The notes below the pieces were generated by a model. The model was given only the letters and a program-made list of their open reading frames with translations, did not search any database and had not been told where the DNA came from. Shown here piece by piece: positions 17,964-25,841 of a stretch of 64,000 nt of DNA; the first letter of the stretch is position 1; each line of letters opens with the position of its first letter. The position numbers were made by a program, and so were the translations under genes. This DNA comes from Treponema sp. (GTDB lineage Bacteria > Spirochaetota > Spirochaetia > Treponematales > Treponemataceae): the NCBI GenBank assembly GCA_017470605.1, contig JAFUYH010000043.1, forward strand, positions 1 to 64,000, given 5' to 3'.

Positions 17964-18617
17964 TTAGTTTTCAAGAATCGCTTTCAGTTCTTCAAAAGAA
18001 TTTATAATGCCGGAAGTTTTTTCTTCCGGTATTTCTTTTCCAAAGCCGTATTTTGCCCAGATAAAAGGAACTTCTGCTTCCTGGCAGGCAAGCAGGTCTC
18101 CCAGAGTGTCTCCTACATAAACAGGAAAACTGAGTTTATTCCTTAGGGCAACAGTCTTAATGTTTTCTGCCTTTGACTTTCCGTTGTGCCCGAAACATTC
18201 CCAGTCCTTTATATATTCTTCAATTCCGTTTTTCTTCATCGTAAGTTCAATGTAGCCGTCCTGACAGTTGCTTACAATAAAAATATCAAAACTTTGTGAT
18301 AGTTCCTTGATTACTCGAATAACAGCAGGGTAGGTAATGTCTTTTTGATTTTCTTCAAGAGCCTGCTGTTCAAAATTACAGCACATCTCAAGCAGTTCTT
18401 CCCTTTCTTCTTCAGAAATTCCCTTAAAAAGATTGTCTGCAATCACATTCATGGGCTTACCGAACTGCTGCTGTAAAATTTCTGCATTTACTTCTGGAAT
18501 GGAAGCTCCCGCCTTTTTATTAGTCTTTTCTATTGCAATATTCCAGGCTCCTGCGACAATTCCTGTCGTGTTCCAGATTGTTCCGTCTATATCAAGGATA
18601 ATTCCGTCAGTTTTCAT
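17964..18617 (-). CDS. HAD-family hydrolase (phosphoglycolate-phosphatase-like)
   Basis: A 217-residue haloacid dehalogenase-type hydrolase. Motif I is DIDGT (9-13) with the nucleophilic Asp. Motif II Ser is in FIVSNCQ, motif III Lys is in the GKSKAENIK region, and motif IV is VGDTLGDLLA. A helical cap lies between motifs I and II, as in phosphoglycolate phosphatases and beta-phosphoglucomutases. Substrate is unknown. A TATAAT lies eight bases before the ATG with no ribosome site, suggesting a short or absent leader. It is transcribed divergently from the lipoprotein gene at 18658. Confidence 0.85.
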   Translation of the reverse strand: MKTDGIILDIDGTIWNTTGIVAGAWNIAIEKTNKKAGASIPEVNAEILQQQFGKPMNVIADNLFKGISEEEREELLEMCCNFEQQALEENQKDITYPAVIRVIKELSQSFDIFIVSNCQDGYIELTMKKNGIEEYIKDWECFGHNGKSKAENIKTVALRNKLSFPVYVGDTLGDLLACQEAEVPFIWAKYGFGKEIPEEKTSGIINSFEELKAILEN

Positions 18618-18622
18618 AATGC

Positions 18623-18651
18623 TTGATTATAATGGCATGGCGATTTATAAT
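18623..18651 (+). promoter_or_regulatory. Leaderless-type promoter of lipoprotein gene, with divergent -10
   Basis: TTGATT (18623-18628), 17 bases, TATAAT (18646-18651), then only six bases before the ATG at 18658. Transcription would start at or next to the A of the ATG. On the other strand TATAAT (18631-18626) lies eight bases before the divergent HAD gene, so both promoters are packed into 40 bases. Confidence 0.65.
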
Positions 18652-18657
18652 CTAGTC

Positions 18658-19707
18658 ATGAAGAATTTATCCAGACTTATTTTTATATCTTTTTTTATAT
18701 CTGTCCTACTTTCATGTGCAACAACACTTACTGTAAACGTTACGCGTCCTGCTAAACTTGATTTGAATGGCGCAAAAACAATTTCCGTACTTCCTTTTAA
18801 GCCTAGTGATTATTACGGACTTTATGAGCCTGCAAACGGTATTGTGGTTGTAATTTCTGATTTTTTCAGATTGTTTGACCGTTCTGCTCCAGAAGAAAGA
18901 CGCTGTATTTCTTATTTTCATGATGAAATTGAACAGGGCCTTATGACATCTCCTTATGTTCAGCTTGTGTCTGCCGCTGCAGTGCAGACTGCCTTGAATA
19001 ATGGCAATGCAATCCCAGCAGATGTTTATCTTACTGGCGAAATTGTATATTTTGATATTGAAGATGAAAAGGAAGTTGTCAGAAAGAAAGTTGAGGAAGA
19101 AGATGATGATGAAAACTACGGTATTATTTCAGTATCTTCAGATTCTTCATCTGATAAAAAGACTGTAAAGTATATCACAGAAGAGTATTTTACCCGTCGT
19201 GTAAAAATGGAATTCCGCTATCAGGTTGTAGACAGCAAATCAAATAAAATCATTTCTTATGACAGGTCTTCAATTTCTGAACGCTCTTCAAGATATGACA
19301 AAAAATCTTCCCTTCCTTCTGCTTACAGCCTTCTTGAATATGACTTAAGAAATATTTCAAGAAAAATCCTTAGAGATTTGCAGCCTTATGTAGTAAGAAA
19401 ATCTATAAAATTAATGCAGGATAAATCAAAAATGCCTGCAATAAAGGCTGCTGATGGTCTTGCCCGCGACGGTTATCTTAAGGAAAGTTATGAACAGTTC
19501 CTTCAGATTTACAGAGATACAAACATGCTTGTTGCCGGATACAATGCCGCAATGATTCTTGAAGCCCTTGGCCGTCTGGATGAAGCTGAACAGCTTATAA
19601 AAGAAGTTTATGTTCTTTATCCGGAAAGTGCCGTTCTGGATGGCCTTTATGACATTCAGAGTGAAATAAGGCAGAATCAGAGGCTGCAGGGGCAGATAAG
19701 CAACTAG
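18658..19707 (+). CDS. Lipoprotein with C-terminal TPR-like region
   Basis: A 349-residue predicted lipoprotein (lipobox VLLSC, Cys20). After the signal comes a beta-rich part starting VNVTRPAKLDLNGAKTISVLPF, reminiscent of CsgG/LpoB-like envelope lipoproteins in style only. An acidic patch (EEEDDDE) lies near 150, then a Ser-rich segment. The last 80 residues look like two or three TPR helical hairpins (GYLKESYEQFLQIYRDTN, AAMILEALGRLDEAEQLIKEVYVLYPES). The ATG at 18658 is chosen because the open frame upstream would run through the divergent gene and because the signal peptide starts here. Its stop overlaps the stop of the convergent HAD gene (CTAG). Function is unknown. Confidence 0.75.
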   Translation: MKNLSRLIFISFFISVLLSCATTLTVNVTRPAKLDLNGAKTISVLPFKPSDYYGLYEPANGIVVVISDFFRLFDRSAPEERRCISYFHDEIEQGLMTSPYVQLVSAAAVQTALNNGNAIPADVYLTGEIVYFDIEDEKEVVRKKVEEEDDDENYGIISVSSDSSSDKKTVKYITEEYFTRRVKMEFRYQVVDSKSNKIISYDRSSISERSSRYDKKSSLPSAYSLLEYDLRNISRKILRDLQPYVVRKSIKLMQDKSKMPAIKAADGLARDGYLKESYEQFLQIYRDTNMLVAGYNAAMILEALGRLDEAEQLIKEVYVLYPESAVLDGLYDIQSEIRQNQRLQGQISN

Positions 19708-20363
19708 ATATATTTTTTCCACTCCCGGCTTAAGGCCTGGGCTGTGGAAAACTGTATTGCATTGATTCCAATTTTTCTTGCGGCTTCGCAGTTTTCTTCT
19801 TTATCATCTGTAAAAAATGTATCCTGAGGCTTATAGCCTTCTGCTTCCAGAATCAGCCTGAAAAAGTCTTCATTCGGTTTAGCTGCTTCAATTTTGTTTG
19901 AAGCATAAGTCTGGTCAAAGTAAGAATAATCTCCACGTTCCATGTGGTTTTCCCAATGGCTTTGAATTGTGTTTGTTCCGCATACAACCCTGTTTTTTTT
20001 ACGCAGGGCTTTTATAAGTTCAACGGTTTCTTCATTTATCTGGGGATGGAAATAAAGCCTGAAAAGGTCGTGGGTAACTTTTGGAATGTCCTGAATGTCG
20101 CTTTCTGGAGAAAGTTTTATTAAATCACCTACATTAAGTATTCCGTCATAAAAAGTCCTCTGAAGTTTTCCGACCCTCATGTTGAATTCATGCCAGAAAT
20201 CAGAAATCTGTATAAGGCCTTTTTCAAGTTTATCCCAGATATTTTTGTCATTCAGATTGCAGATGGAAAAAAAATCTTCCTTTGTGATGTTAAGTTTTTT
20301 GTATATTGAATCCATCTGAAAGGTTGTTGTTACAACACCGCCCATGTCAAATATAAAAAGCAT
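19704..20363 (-). CDS. HAD-family hydrolase (YihX-like)
   Basis: A 219-residue HAD hydrolase. It begins MLFIFDMGGVV, with motif I DMGGV (the DxGGV variant seen in YihX/epoxide-hydrolase-type members). Motif II Thr is in CGTNTIQSHWE, motif III Lys in AAKPNEDFF, and motif IV is TFFTDDKEENCEAA. The substrate is not evident; relatives act on sugar phosphates such as glucose-1-phosphate. An open frame extends 41 codons upstream, but that part lies in the intergenic repeat element and beyond the promoter, so the ATG at 20363 is preferred. There is no ribosome site and TATAAT lies six bases before the ATG. It shares a CTAG double stop with the lipoprotein gene. Confidence 0.82.
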   Translation of the reverse strand: MLFIFDMGGVVTTTFQMDSIYKKLNITKEDFFSICNLNDKNIWDKLEKGLIQISDFWHEFNMRVGKLQRTFYDGILNVGDLIKLSPESDIQDIPKVTHDLFRLYFHPQINEETVELIKALRKKNRVVCGTNTIQSHWENHMERGDYSYFDQTYASNKIEAAKPNEDFFRLILEAEGYKPQDTFFTDDKEENCEAARKIGINAIQFSTAQALSREWKKYI

Positions 20364-20369
20364 GATTAT

Positions 20370-20398
20370 ATTATACAGTGCAAATGATGAAAGGGCAA
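20370..20398 (-). promoter_or_regulatory. Leaderless-type promoter of HAD gene
   Basis: On the minus strand TTGCCC (20398-20393), 17 bases, TATAAT (20375-20370), then six bases and ATG. No Shine-Dalgarno sequence fits in the gap. Confidence 0.65.
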
Positions 20399-20402
20399 TT
20401 GT

Positions 20403-20605
20403 ATTATAATGCAGTTGTAGGGCAAACGCATTATAATGCGCTTGCAATCTCGTTCCGTTCCCGCACTTTTTACAGGACAGACGCATTATAATGCAGAGCT
20501 CTGTAAAATCTGATGGATGGCAGTGAAACCGAGGCTGAAAAGGCTTTGAGATTTTTGGCGACTGCCATATAAATGTGCAAACTTTATAATGCGTTTGCCC
20601 TGAAC
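20403..20605. repeat. Intergenic element rich in GCATTATAATGC palindromes
   Basis: This 300-base gap between the HAD gene and rlmI holds no gene. It contains TTATAATGC four times, twice within the perfect 12-base palindrome GCATTATAATGC (about 20429-20440 and 20483-20494). It also has GCACTTTTTACA (about 20462-20473) and ATAATGCGTTTGCCCTG (20586-20602), with an inverted near-copy at 20419-20434. The same words occur at 1-145. Confidence 0.6.
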
Positions 20606-20624
20606 GCAGTTGCCATGTTGTGGA

Positions 20625-20653
20625 TTGTGGAAAAGATGATTTTTACATATAAT
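20625..20653 (+). promoter_or_regulatory. Predicted promoter of rlmI
   Basis: TTGTGG (20625-20630), 17 bases, TATAAT (20648-20653). Here a normal leader of about 15 bases with AAGGTGG precedes the ATG, unlike the leaderless-type promoters nearby. Confidence 0.6.
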
Positions 20654-20674
20654 CTTTATATTTGAAGGTGGAAT

Positions 20675-21928
20675 ATGATTTATCCAAAGGTGTTTTTAAA
20701 TAAGAATGAAGAAAAAGAAATTCAGCAGGGATTTCCATGGGTTTTTGATAACGAAATATCACATATTAAACATAGAAAAACTGAAAAAGATGAGTGGAAA
20801 AACGAGCCTCTAGCTCAATGCAGTGTGGAAGACGGTTCTGCCGTTGAAGTCTATTCAAAAGCAGGCGGATTTTTAGGAACTGGAATCCTGAACAAAAAGT
20901 CTAAAATTACCGTTCGCATTTTTTCTAATGAAAATGCCTCAAAAATTTATGAAAATATAGAAGAATTCTGGGAACACAGGGTAGGTGAAGCGGCAGGTTT
21001 GCGCCATGCTTATTTTGATTCTTCCGATTCATACCGCCTTATCTTTGCAGAAGCCGATTTAATTCCGGGTTTTATATGTGAAAGATTCTGCACAGAAGAG
21101 GGAAAAGTTATTCTTGTAGTTCAGTTCCTTTCCCTTTCATGCGAGGTTTTCAGAGAACCGCTTCTTGATGCACTTAAAAAAATCTCTAAGCCCGATGCAA
21201 TTTTTGAGCGCAGTGATGCTTCTGTCCGCGAAAAAGAAGGTCTTCCTCTTGTTTCCGGCTGGATTTACGGCAAGGCAGACAGCAGCATAATAATAGTAGA
21301 AAACGGAATCCGCCTTTGCGTAGATATTGCAGACGGTCAGAAAACCGGTTACTTCCTTGATCAGAAATTTAACCGCAGGGCTGCCGCTTCTTTCTGTCAT
21401 AACCGCCGTGTGTTGGATACCTTTACCCATACAGGTGCTTTTGGCCTTAATGCATTTAAGGCCGGCGCAAAAGAAGTTATTTCTGCCGATATTTCACCGG
21501 AAGCTGTAAACATGGTAGAAAAAAATATTTCTCTGAACAAGGCCGGACACGTTATGAAGGCTGTCTGCGCTGATGTTTTTGACCTGCTTAAAAAGTATGA
21601 GGCAGAAAATCAAAAGTTTGACGTGATTATTCTTGACCCTCCGGCCTTTACAAAGTCTGCAAAAATGATAGAAAAAGCCTATGGCGGCTATAAGGAAATA
21701 AATCTCCGTGCAATGAGGCTTTTGAATAAGGGTGGAATTCTTGTTACCTGCTCATGTTCACATTTTATGGAAAGCCAGATGTTCTGCGATATGATTATGC
21801 ATGCCGCCATGGACAGCCACCGTCGTCTTCAGATTCTGGAAAAAAGGGGGGCTGGCCCTGATCATCCTGTTCTTTTGGGCTACCCTAAAAGTGAATATCT
21901 TAAATGCGTAATCTGTAAGGTTCTGTAA
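20675..21928 (+). CDS. rlmI: Class I SAM-dependent rRNA methyltransferase (RlmI-like)
   Basis: A 417-residue protein with a PUA-type RNA-binding domain at the N-terminus (about 1-85, PKVFLNKNEEKEIQQGFPWVFDNEI) and a Rossmann methyltransferase domain. The SAM site is LDTFTHTGAFGLNAFKAGA near residue 245, followed by ISADISPEAV. The catalytic-type motif is ILDPPAFTKSA near 325, and a C-terminal TCSCSHFM Cys pair completes the m5C plan. E. coli RlmI makes m5C1962 in 23S rRNA; that target is inferred. The ATG follows AAGGTGG. miaA begins 27 bases downstream, so the two RNA-modification genes likely share a transcript. Confidence 0.9.
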   Translation: MIYPKVFLNKNEEKEIQQGFPWVFDNEISHIKHRKTEKDEWKNEPLAQCSVEDGSAVEVYSKAGGFLGTGILNKKSKITVRIFSNENASKIYENIEEFWEHRVGEAAGLRHAYFDSSDSYRLIFAEADLIPGFICERFCTEEGKVILVVQFLSLSCEVFREPLLDALKKISKPDAIFERSDASVREKEGLPLVSGWIYGKADSSIIIVENGIRLCVDIADGQKTGYFLDQKFNRRAAASFCHNRRVLDTFTHTGAFGLNAFKAGAKEVISADISPEAVNMVEKNISLNKAGHVMKAVCADVFDLLKKYEAENQKFDVIILDPPAFTKSAKMIEKAYGGYKEINLRAMRLLNKGGILVTCSCSHFMESQMFCDMIMHAAMDSHRRLQILEKRGAGPDHPVLLGYPKSEYLKCVICKVL

Positions 21929-21955
21929 AAAGATTTTGAAAAAATGGAGAACGGA

Positions 21956-22894
21956 ATGTCGAATTTTGCTGAAAAATATAACTGCCTTATAGTTCTGGGG
22001 CCTACTGCCGTGGGGAAAACTTCTATTGGAGTTGCCCTTGCAGACCATTTTAATGGCGAAGTTATTTCTGCTGATTCACGCCAGACTTACCGTTATCTGG
22101 ATATTGGTTCTGGAAAAGATTTGGACGAATATAATGTAGACGGACGTCCTGTTCCTTATCATCTTATAGATATTATTGAACTTCCTGCTGAATACAATGT
22201 CTACAATTACCAGCAGGACTTTTACCGGGTTTTTAAGGATATTACTGCGAGGGGGAAACTTCCTGTAGTTGTAGGCGGAACCGGTATGTACATAGATGCC
22301 ATTGTCCGCGACTATCAGCTTGTAATCATGCCCGAAGATAAGGAACTTCATGCTCAGCTTGAAGCAAGGCCTCTGGAAGAACTTGCCGCCCGCCTTTTAA
22401 AAGAGCAGCCTGAACTCCATACAAAAAATGACCTTCTGGAAAAAGACCGGGTAATTAAGGCTCTTGAAATAATTGAAGCTAAGAAAAAAGGTTTTGATTC
22501 AACTTCCATACAAAGACCCGATATCCGTCCTTATATTATAGGAACAAGCCTTGAAAGACCAAAACTCTGGGAAAATATTTCTATAAGATTAAAGGAACGT
22601 CTTGAAAACGGCATGATAGAAGAAGTGCAGGGGATTCATGATAAGGGGATTTCCTGGGAAAGACTTGAAAAACTTGGGCTTGAATACCGCTTCTGTTCTT
22701 TATATCTTCAGGGAAAAATAGAATCGAAGGATGAACTTTACGAAAAACTTTTTATTGCCATAAGGCAGTTTGCAAAAAGACAGGAAACCTGGTTCCGTAT
22801 GATGCAGAAAAAAGGTGTTGAAATAAACTGGCTTTCCCCCGGGACAAAGGCCCAGAGGATTGCAGAAGCTGTTGCTCTTATTTCAGAACTTTAG
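21956..22894 (+). CDS. miaA: tRNA dimethylallyltransferase
   Basis: A 312-residue MiaA, which transfers a dimethylallyl group to A37 of tRNAs reading UNN codons. The P-loop is GPTAVGKTSIG (15-25), then the SADSRQTYR segment and YHLIDI. KLPVVVGGTGMYIDA and a C-terminal RQFAKRQETWFR complete the signature. Two ATG codons are possible; the one at 21956 has GGAG six bases upstream and is preferred over 21944. The tRNA-Leu(UAG) gene in this window is not a substrate because it reads CUN. The stop TAG shares bases with the stop of the convergent small gene. Identification is secure. Confidence 0.95.
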   Translation: MSNFAEKYNCLIVLGPTAVGKTSIGVALADHFNGEVISADSRQTYRYLDIGSGKDLDEYNVDGRPVPYHLIDIIELPAEYNVYNYQQDFYRVFKDITARGKLPVVVGGTGMYIDAIVRDYQLVIMPEDKELHAQLEARPLEELAARLLKEQPELHTKNDLLEKDRVIKALEIIEAKKKGFDSTSIQRPDIRPYIIGTSLERPKLWENISIRLKERLENGMIEEVQGIHDKGISWERLEKLGLEYRFCSLYLQGKIESKDELYEKLFIAIRQFAKRQETWFRMMQKKGVEINWLSPGTKAQRIAEAVALISEL

Positions 22895-23109
22895 GCATTT
22901 GCAGCAAGTTTTACAGTTTCTGTGATTTCTGTAAGATAGCCAGTGCGGATGCAGCTGTCAAAAAGTTCTTTAGAAATATAGTCAGTTTTAACGTCTTCGT
23001 AACCATCCATGTCGCGTACGATTTTTACAACAAATCCGTCTTCCATTTCGCGCAGGATTGTCATGTAGTCTGTGTTTTTTCCAATGCTTTTAAGTGTGTA
23101 ACTTTTCAT
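22891..23109 (-). CDS. Small conserved-looking protein of unknown function
   Basis: A 72-residue protein starting MKSYTLKSIGKNTDYM, with a compact alpha/beta composition and a central EDGFVVKIVRDMDGYEDVK. The start ATG at 23109 follows AGGGAG at good spacing; a longer frame upstream lacks such a site. No membrane segment, signal or known motif was seen. The gene shares a TTAG double stop with miaA and is transcribed divergently from tatD. It is kept because of its good ribosome site, codon use like its neighbours and tight packing. Confidence 0.65.
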   Translation of the reverse strand: MKSYTLKSIGKNTDYMTILREMEDGFVVKIVRDMDGYEDVKTDYISKELFDSCIRTGYLTEITETVKLAANA

Positions 23110-23219
23110 TTTCTTTACTCCCTGTTTGGTGGCAAACCTTAAAAATGATATTCTGTGACTTAAAATTCCCACATTACTCATATTTTCGGATATAATAAAA
23201 ATAACATTAGGAGTTTTTT

Positions 23220-24008
23220 ATGATTTTTGATGCTCATTTTCATCTTCCTGTATGCCTTGAACGTGGCCTTCCCCTTGTAAAAGATGATTATGCGGCTATA
23301 ACCTGCGCTCATTCAGAAAGTGAATGGAATGTTCAGTATGATTTTTTTAAGGACTCTGACGGAAAACATGGCCCTTATTACCTTTCTTTTGGCCTTCATC
23401 CCCAGAGTGCACTTTTTTCCAATACAGAAAGCATTTTGCAGTCAGCAGATTTTCTGGAAGGACTTTTGAAGGAAGGTAAAGTAAATGCCATTGGAGAAGC
23501 CGGTTTTGATTATTTTACACCTCAATTCAAAGAATCTGCAGCCCTTCAGGAAAAAATGTGGCAGATTCAGCTTGAACTTGCCCTTGCTTTTCAAAAGCCC
23601 CTTGTGGTGCATTGCCGTAAGGCTAATCATAAACTTTTTGAATATTCAAGGCTTTTAAAAAAATGCCCCGCAGTTCTTTTTCATTCTTTTATGGGGCCAT
23701 ATTCCGAGGCAAAAAGTCTTCTTAATCATGAAATTAACGGATATTTTTCTTTTGGAAAACAGATGAAAAATAACAACAAAAAAGTGATTGAATGTGTAAA
23801 AAATCTTCCTCTGGAAAATCTTCTGCTGGAAACTGATGCCCCTTTTCAGACCTTAAAAGGAGAAGAAAACACCCTGCCTTTGGAAATAAATTCTGTGTAT
23901 AGAGAGGCATTCCGGCTCCGGGGGCAGAATGAAGTTGAAAACTATGAAGATTTTTGCCTTGCCCTTGAAAAAAATGCCGCTTCCTTACTGGGAATCCTTT
24001 GGGAATGA
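23220..24008 (+). CDS. TatD-family metal-dependent hydrolase
   Basis: A 262-residue TatD-type TIM-barrel hydrolase. Metal ligands are in HFH (6-8), GEAGFDY, the VVHCRK His, the FHSFMG His and the LLLETDAP Asp. Family members are 3'-5' DNA/RNA exonucleases or deoxyribonucleases involved in repair and turnover; which substrate applies here cannot be told. Its family block around 30-60 is less typical than in E. coli TatD, so it is a divergent member. The start follows AGGAG. Its last bases contain the -35 box of the next gene, lepB, which therefore has its own promoter. Confidence 0.85.
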   Translation: MIFDAHFHLPVCLERGLPLVKDDYAAITCAHSESEWNVQYDFFKDSDGKHGPYYLSFGLHPQSALFSNTESILQSADFLEGLLKEGKVNAIGEAGFDYFTPQFKESAALQEKMWQIQLELALAFQKPLVVHCRKANHKLFEYSRLLKKCPAVLFHSFMGPYSEAKSLLNHEINGYFSFGKQMKNNNKKVIECVKNLPLENLLLETDAPFQTLKGEENTLPLEINSVYREAFRLRGQNEVENYEDFCLALEKNAASLLGILWE

Positions 24009-24033
24009 CATTCATAAATAAAACTGATATAAT
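24005..24033 (+). promoter_or_regulatory. Leaderless-type promoter of lepB
   Basis: ATGACA (24005-24010), 17 bases, TATAAT (24028-24033), six bases, ATG. The -35 matches the consensus in five of six bases and overlaps the tatD stop codon. No Shine-Dalgarno sequence is present. Confidence 0.7.
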
Positions 24034-24039
24034 TGCATT

Positions 24040-25764
24040 ATGAATACAACAAAAGAATTTAAGAATCTGCTTTGTAAAACTTATATAAACCTTGGAGCGG
24101 CTCTTCTTTTTACCCTCCTTCTTTTTCCCCTTCATTTTGATATTTCAGCACTTGCTTTTCCTATAGCACTTGTCTATTGCGCACTGCTTGTTTATTTTGC
24201 AGTTTTTAAAACTTTCCTTAAAACAGACGGAAGCCGGATTCTTGTCGTAATTAAACTTACTGAATATCTGCCATATCTGCTTTTCATCACTTTTATTATA
24301 CGCAGGGCAGGCGATAAGGGAACTCCTTTCTGGTATGATGTTGTAACAGTTATTCTCTGGTTTGTAGTTTTTGTACTTTCTTATTTTACAAGCCGCTGCC
24401 TTTATCCAAAGAAAAACACAAAGATTGTGCAGGGCTGGGCTGTAGCGCCAAAAGAAGAAAAACGCAAAGGAGGGGCTTTTATTTTATTTGAAGCCCTGGG
24501 CTGGGTAGACGCTCTTGTCTGGTCCATTTTTACAATCCTGATTTTTCAGATTTTCTTCCTGCAGTTATATGAAATTCCTTCGGAATCAATGGTTCCGACA
24601 TTTTTAATAAAGGACAGGGCCTTTGTTTCCAAGATTGACTGCGGCCCGAAATTTCCTCTTACAGATGTAGGTCTTCCTGATTTCAGAAAGTACAAGAGGG
24701 GAGACACGATTGTCCTGCGCAATCCTCACTATACAATAGACCGTAAATCAGAAGTAAAAACCGTTACTTCCCAGCTGATTTACATGCTTTCAATTATGAC
24801 TGTAAATCTGAATAAAGATGATAACGGCGAACTTAAGGCTGACCCTCTTGTAAAGCGAATTACAGGCCTTCCGGGTGAGCAGTTAGTTATGCAGGATGGG
24901 GTTCTTTACACCCGCACTTCTGCCAGCGATGAATTCAAGCCATCTGAAATTGATGCAAAATATGCAATGTGGAATCTTTCGGGACTTCCTCAAAAAATCC
25001 GCCAGAATGTTCATACATTTCCCCTTTCTTCTTCTGACTATGAAGCCATGCTGGACTTTGAAGAAGAGCGCCGCTCCTACGACCTGAATGCCGCCGCTGT
25101 TCAGGCCCGCGCTCTTGCTCTTCGTCTTGAAGCTCTTGCATTTAAGGACAATCTGAACGGAACTTTCACAAGTCCTGATTTATTCGAGTATTATCTTTTC
25201 CGCGATGTTCAGGATATTTCACGCCGTCTGATTACCCAGGAAGGCGGGGCAAAATGGTTTGAAAATTTCATGACTTCCTGGATTCCTCAAAAAGACCAGG
25301 TACGTGACATGTATGCAGAATCAAACTTCCGCCTCAATGTCATGACAAAAATTACCTTTGGAAAACTTGCCCTGCGTTTTGCTGAACTGTTTACAAACGG
25401 CACATCTTCTTCTGCTTATTCTTCTGATTCAGAACTGAATTCTTATTATGCTGATGCAGAAAAACTTAACTGGTATATTCAGAGCCTTCTTGATGAAAGA
25501 AATATGCCGGTCTTTCCTGCAAATGATGAGGCTGGAAATCCTCAGTATATTCCAAATAACTGCTATTTTATGATGGGAGATAACCGCTTTAATTCCCTGG
25601 ACTTGCGCCATTCTAGCGAACAGACTCTGAAACCACTTTCTTCTTCTGATAAAATGTCGGTTCAGTATTATTCCATGATGGCTCCCCAGTATATAAACAA
25701 GAAATATATCATTGGAAAGCCTGTCTTCCGTTTCTGGCCTTTGAACCGTTTTGGCAAGGTGTGA
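24040..25764 (+). CDS. lepB: Signal peptidase I, long form
   Basis: A 574-residue S26 signal peptidase, which cuts signal peptides from exported proteins at the outer face of the inner membrane. The catalytic Ser is in IPSESM (Ser183) and the Lys in LVKRITGLPGE (Lys272); the later box is MMGDNRFNSLDLRHS. Unusually, about five hydrophobic segments precede the active site (about 17-36, 38-58, 68-88, 100-118, 157-176). Between the Lys box and the GDNR box lies an insert of about 230 residues, so the protein is far longer than the usual 200-350. The C-terminus ends FRFWPLNRFGKV as in the family. The first bases are preceded by a promoter but no ribosome site. Confidence 0.92.
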   Translation: MNTTKEFKNLLCKTYINLGAALLFTLLLFPLHFDISALAFPIALVYCALLVYFAVFKTFLKTDGSRILVVIKLTEYLPYLLFITFIIRRAGDKGTPFWYDVVTVILWFVVFVLSYFTSRCLYPKKNTKIVQGWAVAPKEEKRKGGAFILFEALGWVDALVWSIFTILIFQIFFLQLYEIPSESMVPTFLIKDRAFVSKIDCGPKFPLTDVGLPDFRKYKRGDTIVLRNPHYTIDRKSEVKTVTSQLIYMLSIMTVNLNKDDNGELKADPLVKRITGLPGEQLVMQDGVLYTRTSASDEFKPSEIDAKYAMWNLSGLPQKIRQNVHTFPLSSSDYEAMLDFEEERRSYDLNAAAVQARALALRLEALAFKDNLNGTFTSPDLFEYYLFRDVQDISRRLITQEGGAKWFENFMTSWIPQKDQVRDMYAESNFRLNVMTKITFGKLALRFAELFTNGTSSSAYSSDSELNSYYADAEKLNWYIQSLLDERNMPVFPANDEAGNPQYIPNNCYFMMGDNRFNSLDLRHSSEQTLKPLSSSDKMSVQYYSMMAPQYINKKYIIGKPVFRFWPLNRFGKV

Positions 25765-25783
25765 TTTATATTTTTTCAGATAA

Positions 25784-25830
25784 ATAAAAAACCGTAGCGG
25801 AAGTCTTTTTCTTCAGCTACGGTAATTTTT
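25784..25830. terminator. Bidirectional terminator between lepB and secA
   Basis: Arms ACCGTAGC (25791-25798) and GCTACGGT (25816-25823) extend inward by GAAG/CTTC, with an A-run before and a T-run after. It can serve both convergent genes. Confidence 0.85.
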
Positions 25831-25841
25831 TTATATTTTAA

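Noticed and set aside
19708..20486. Longer HAD protein starting at 20486
   Set aside because: The extra 41 codons lie in the intergenic palindrome element upstream of the promoter and match no HAD N-terminus.
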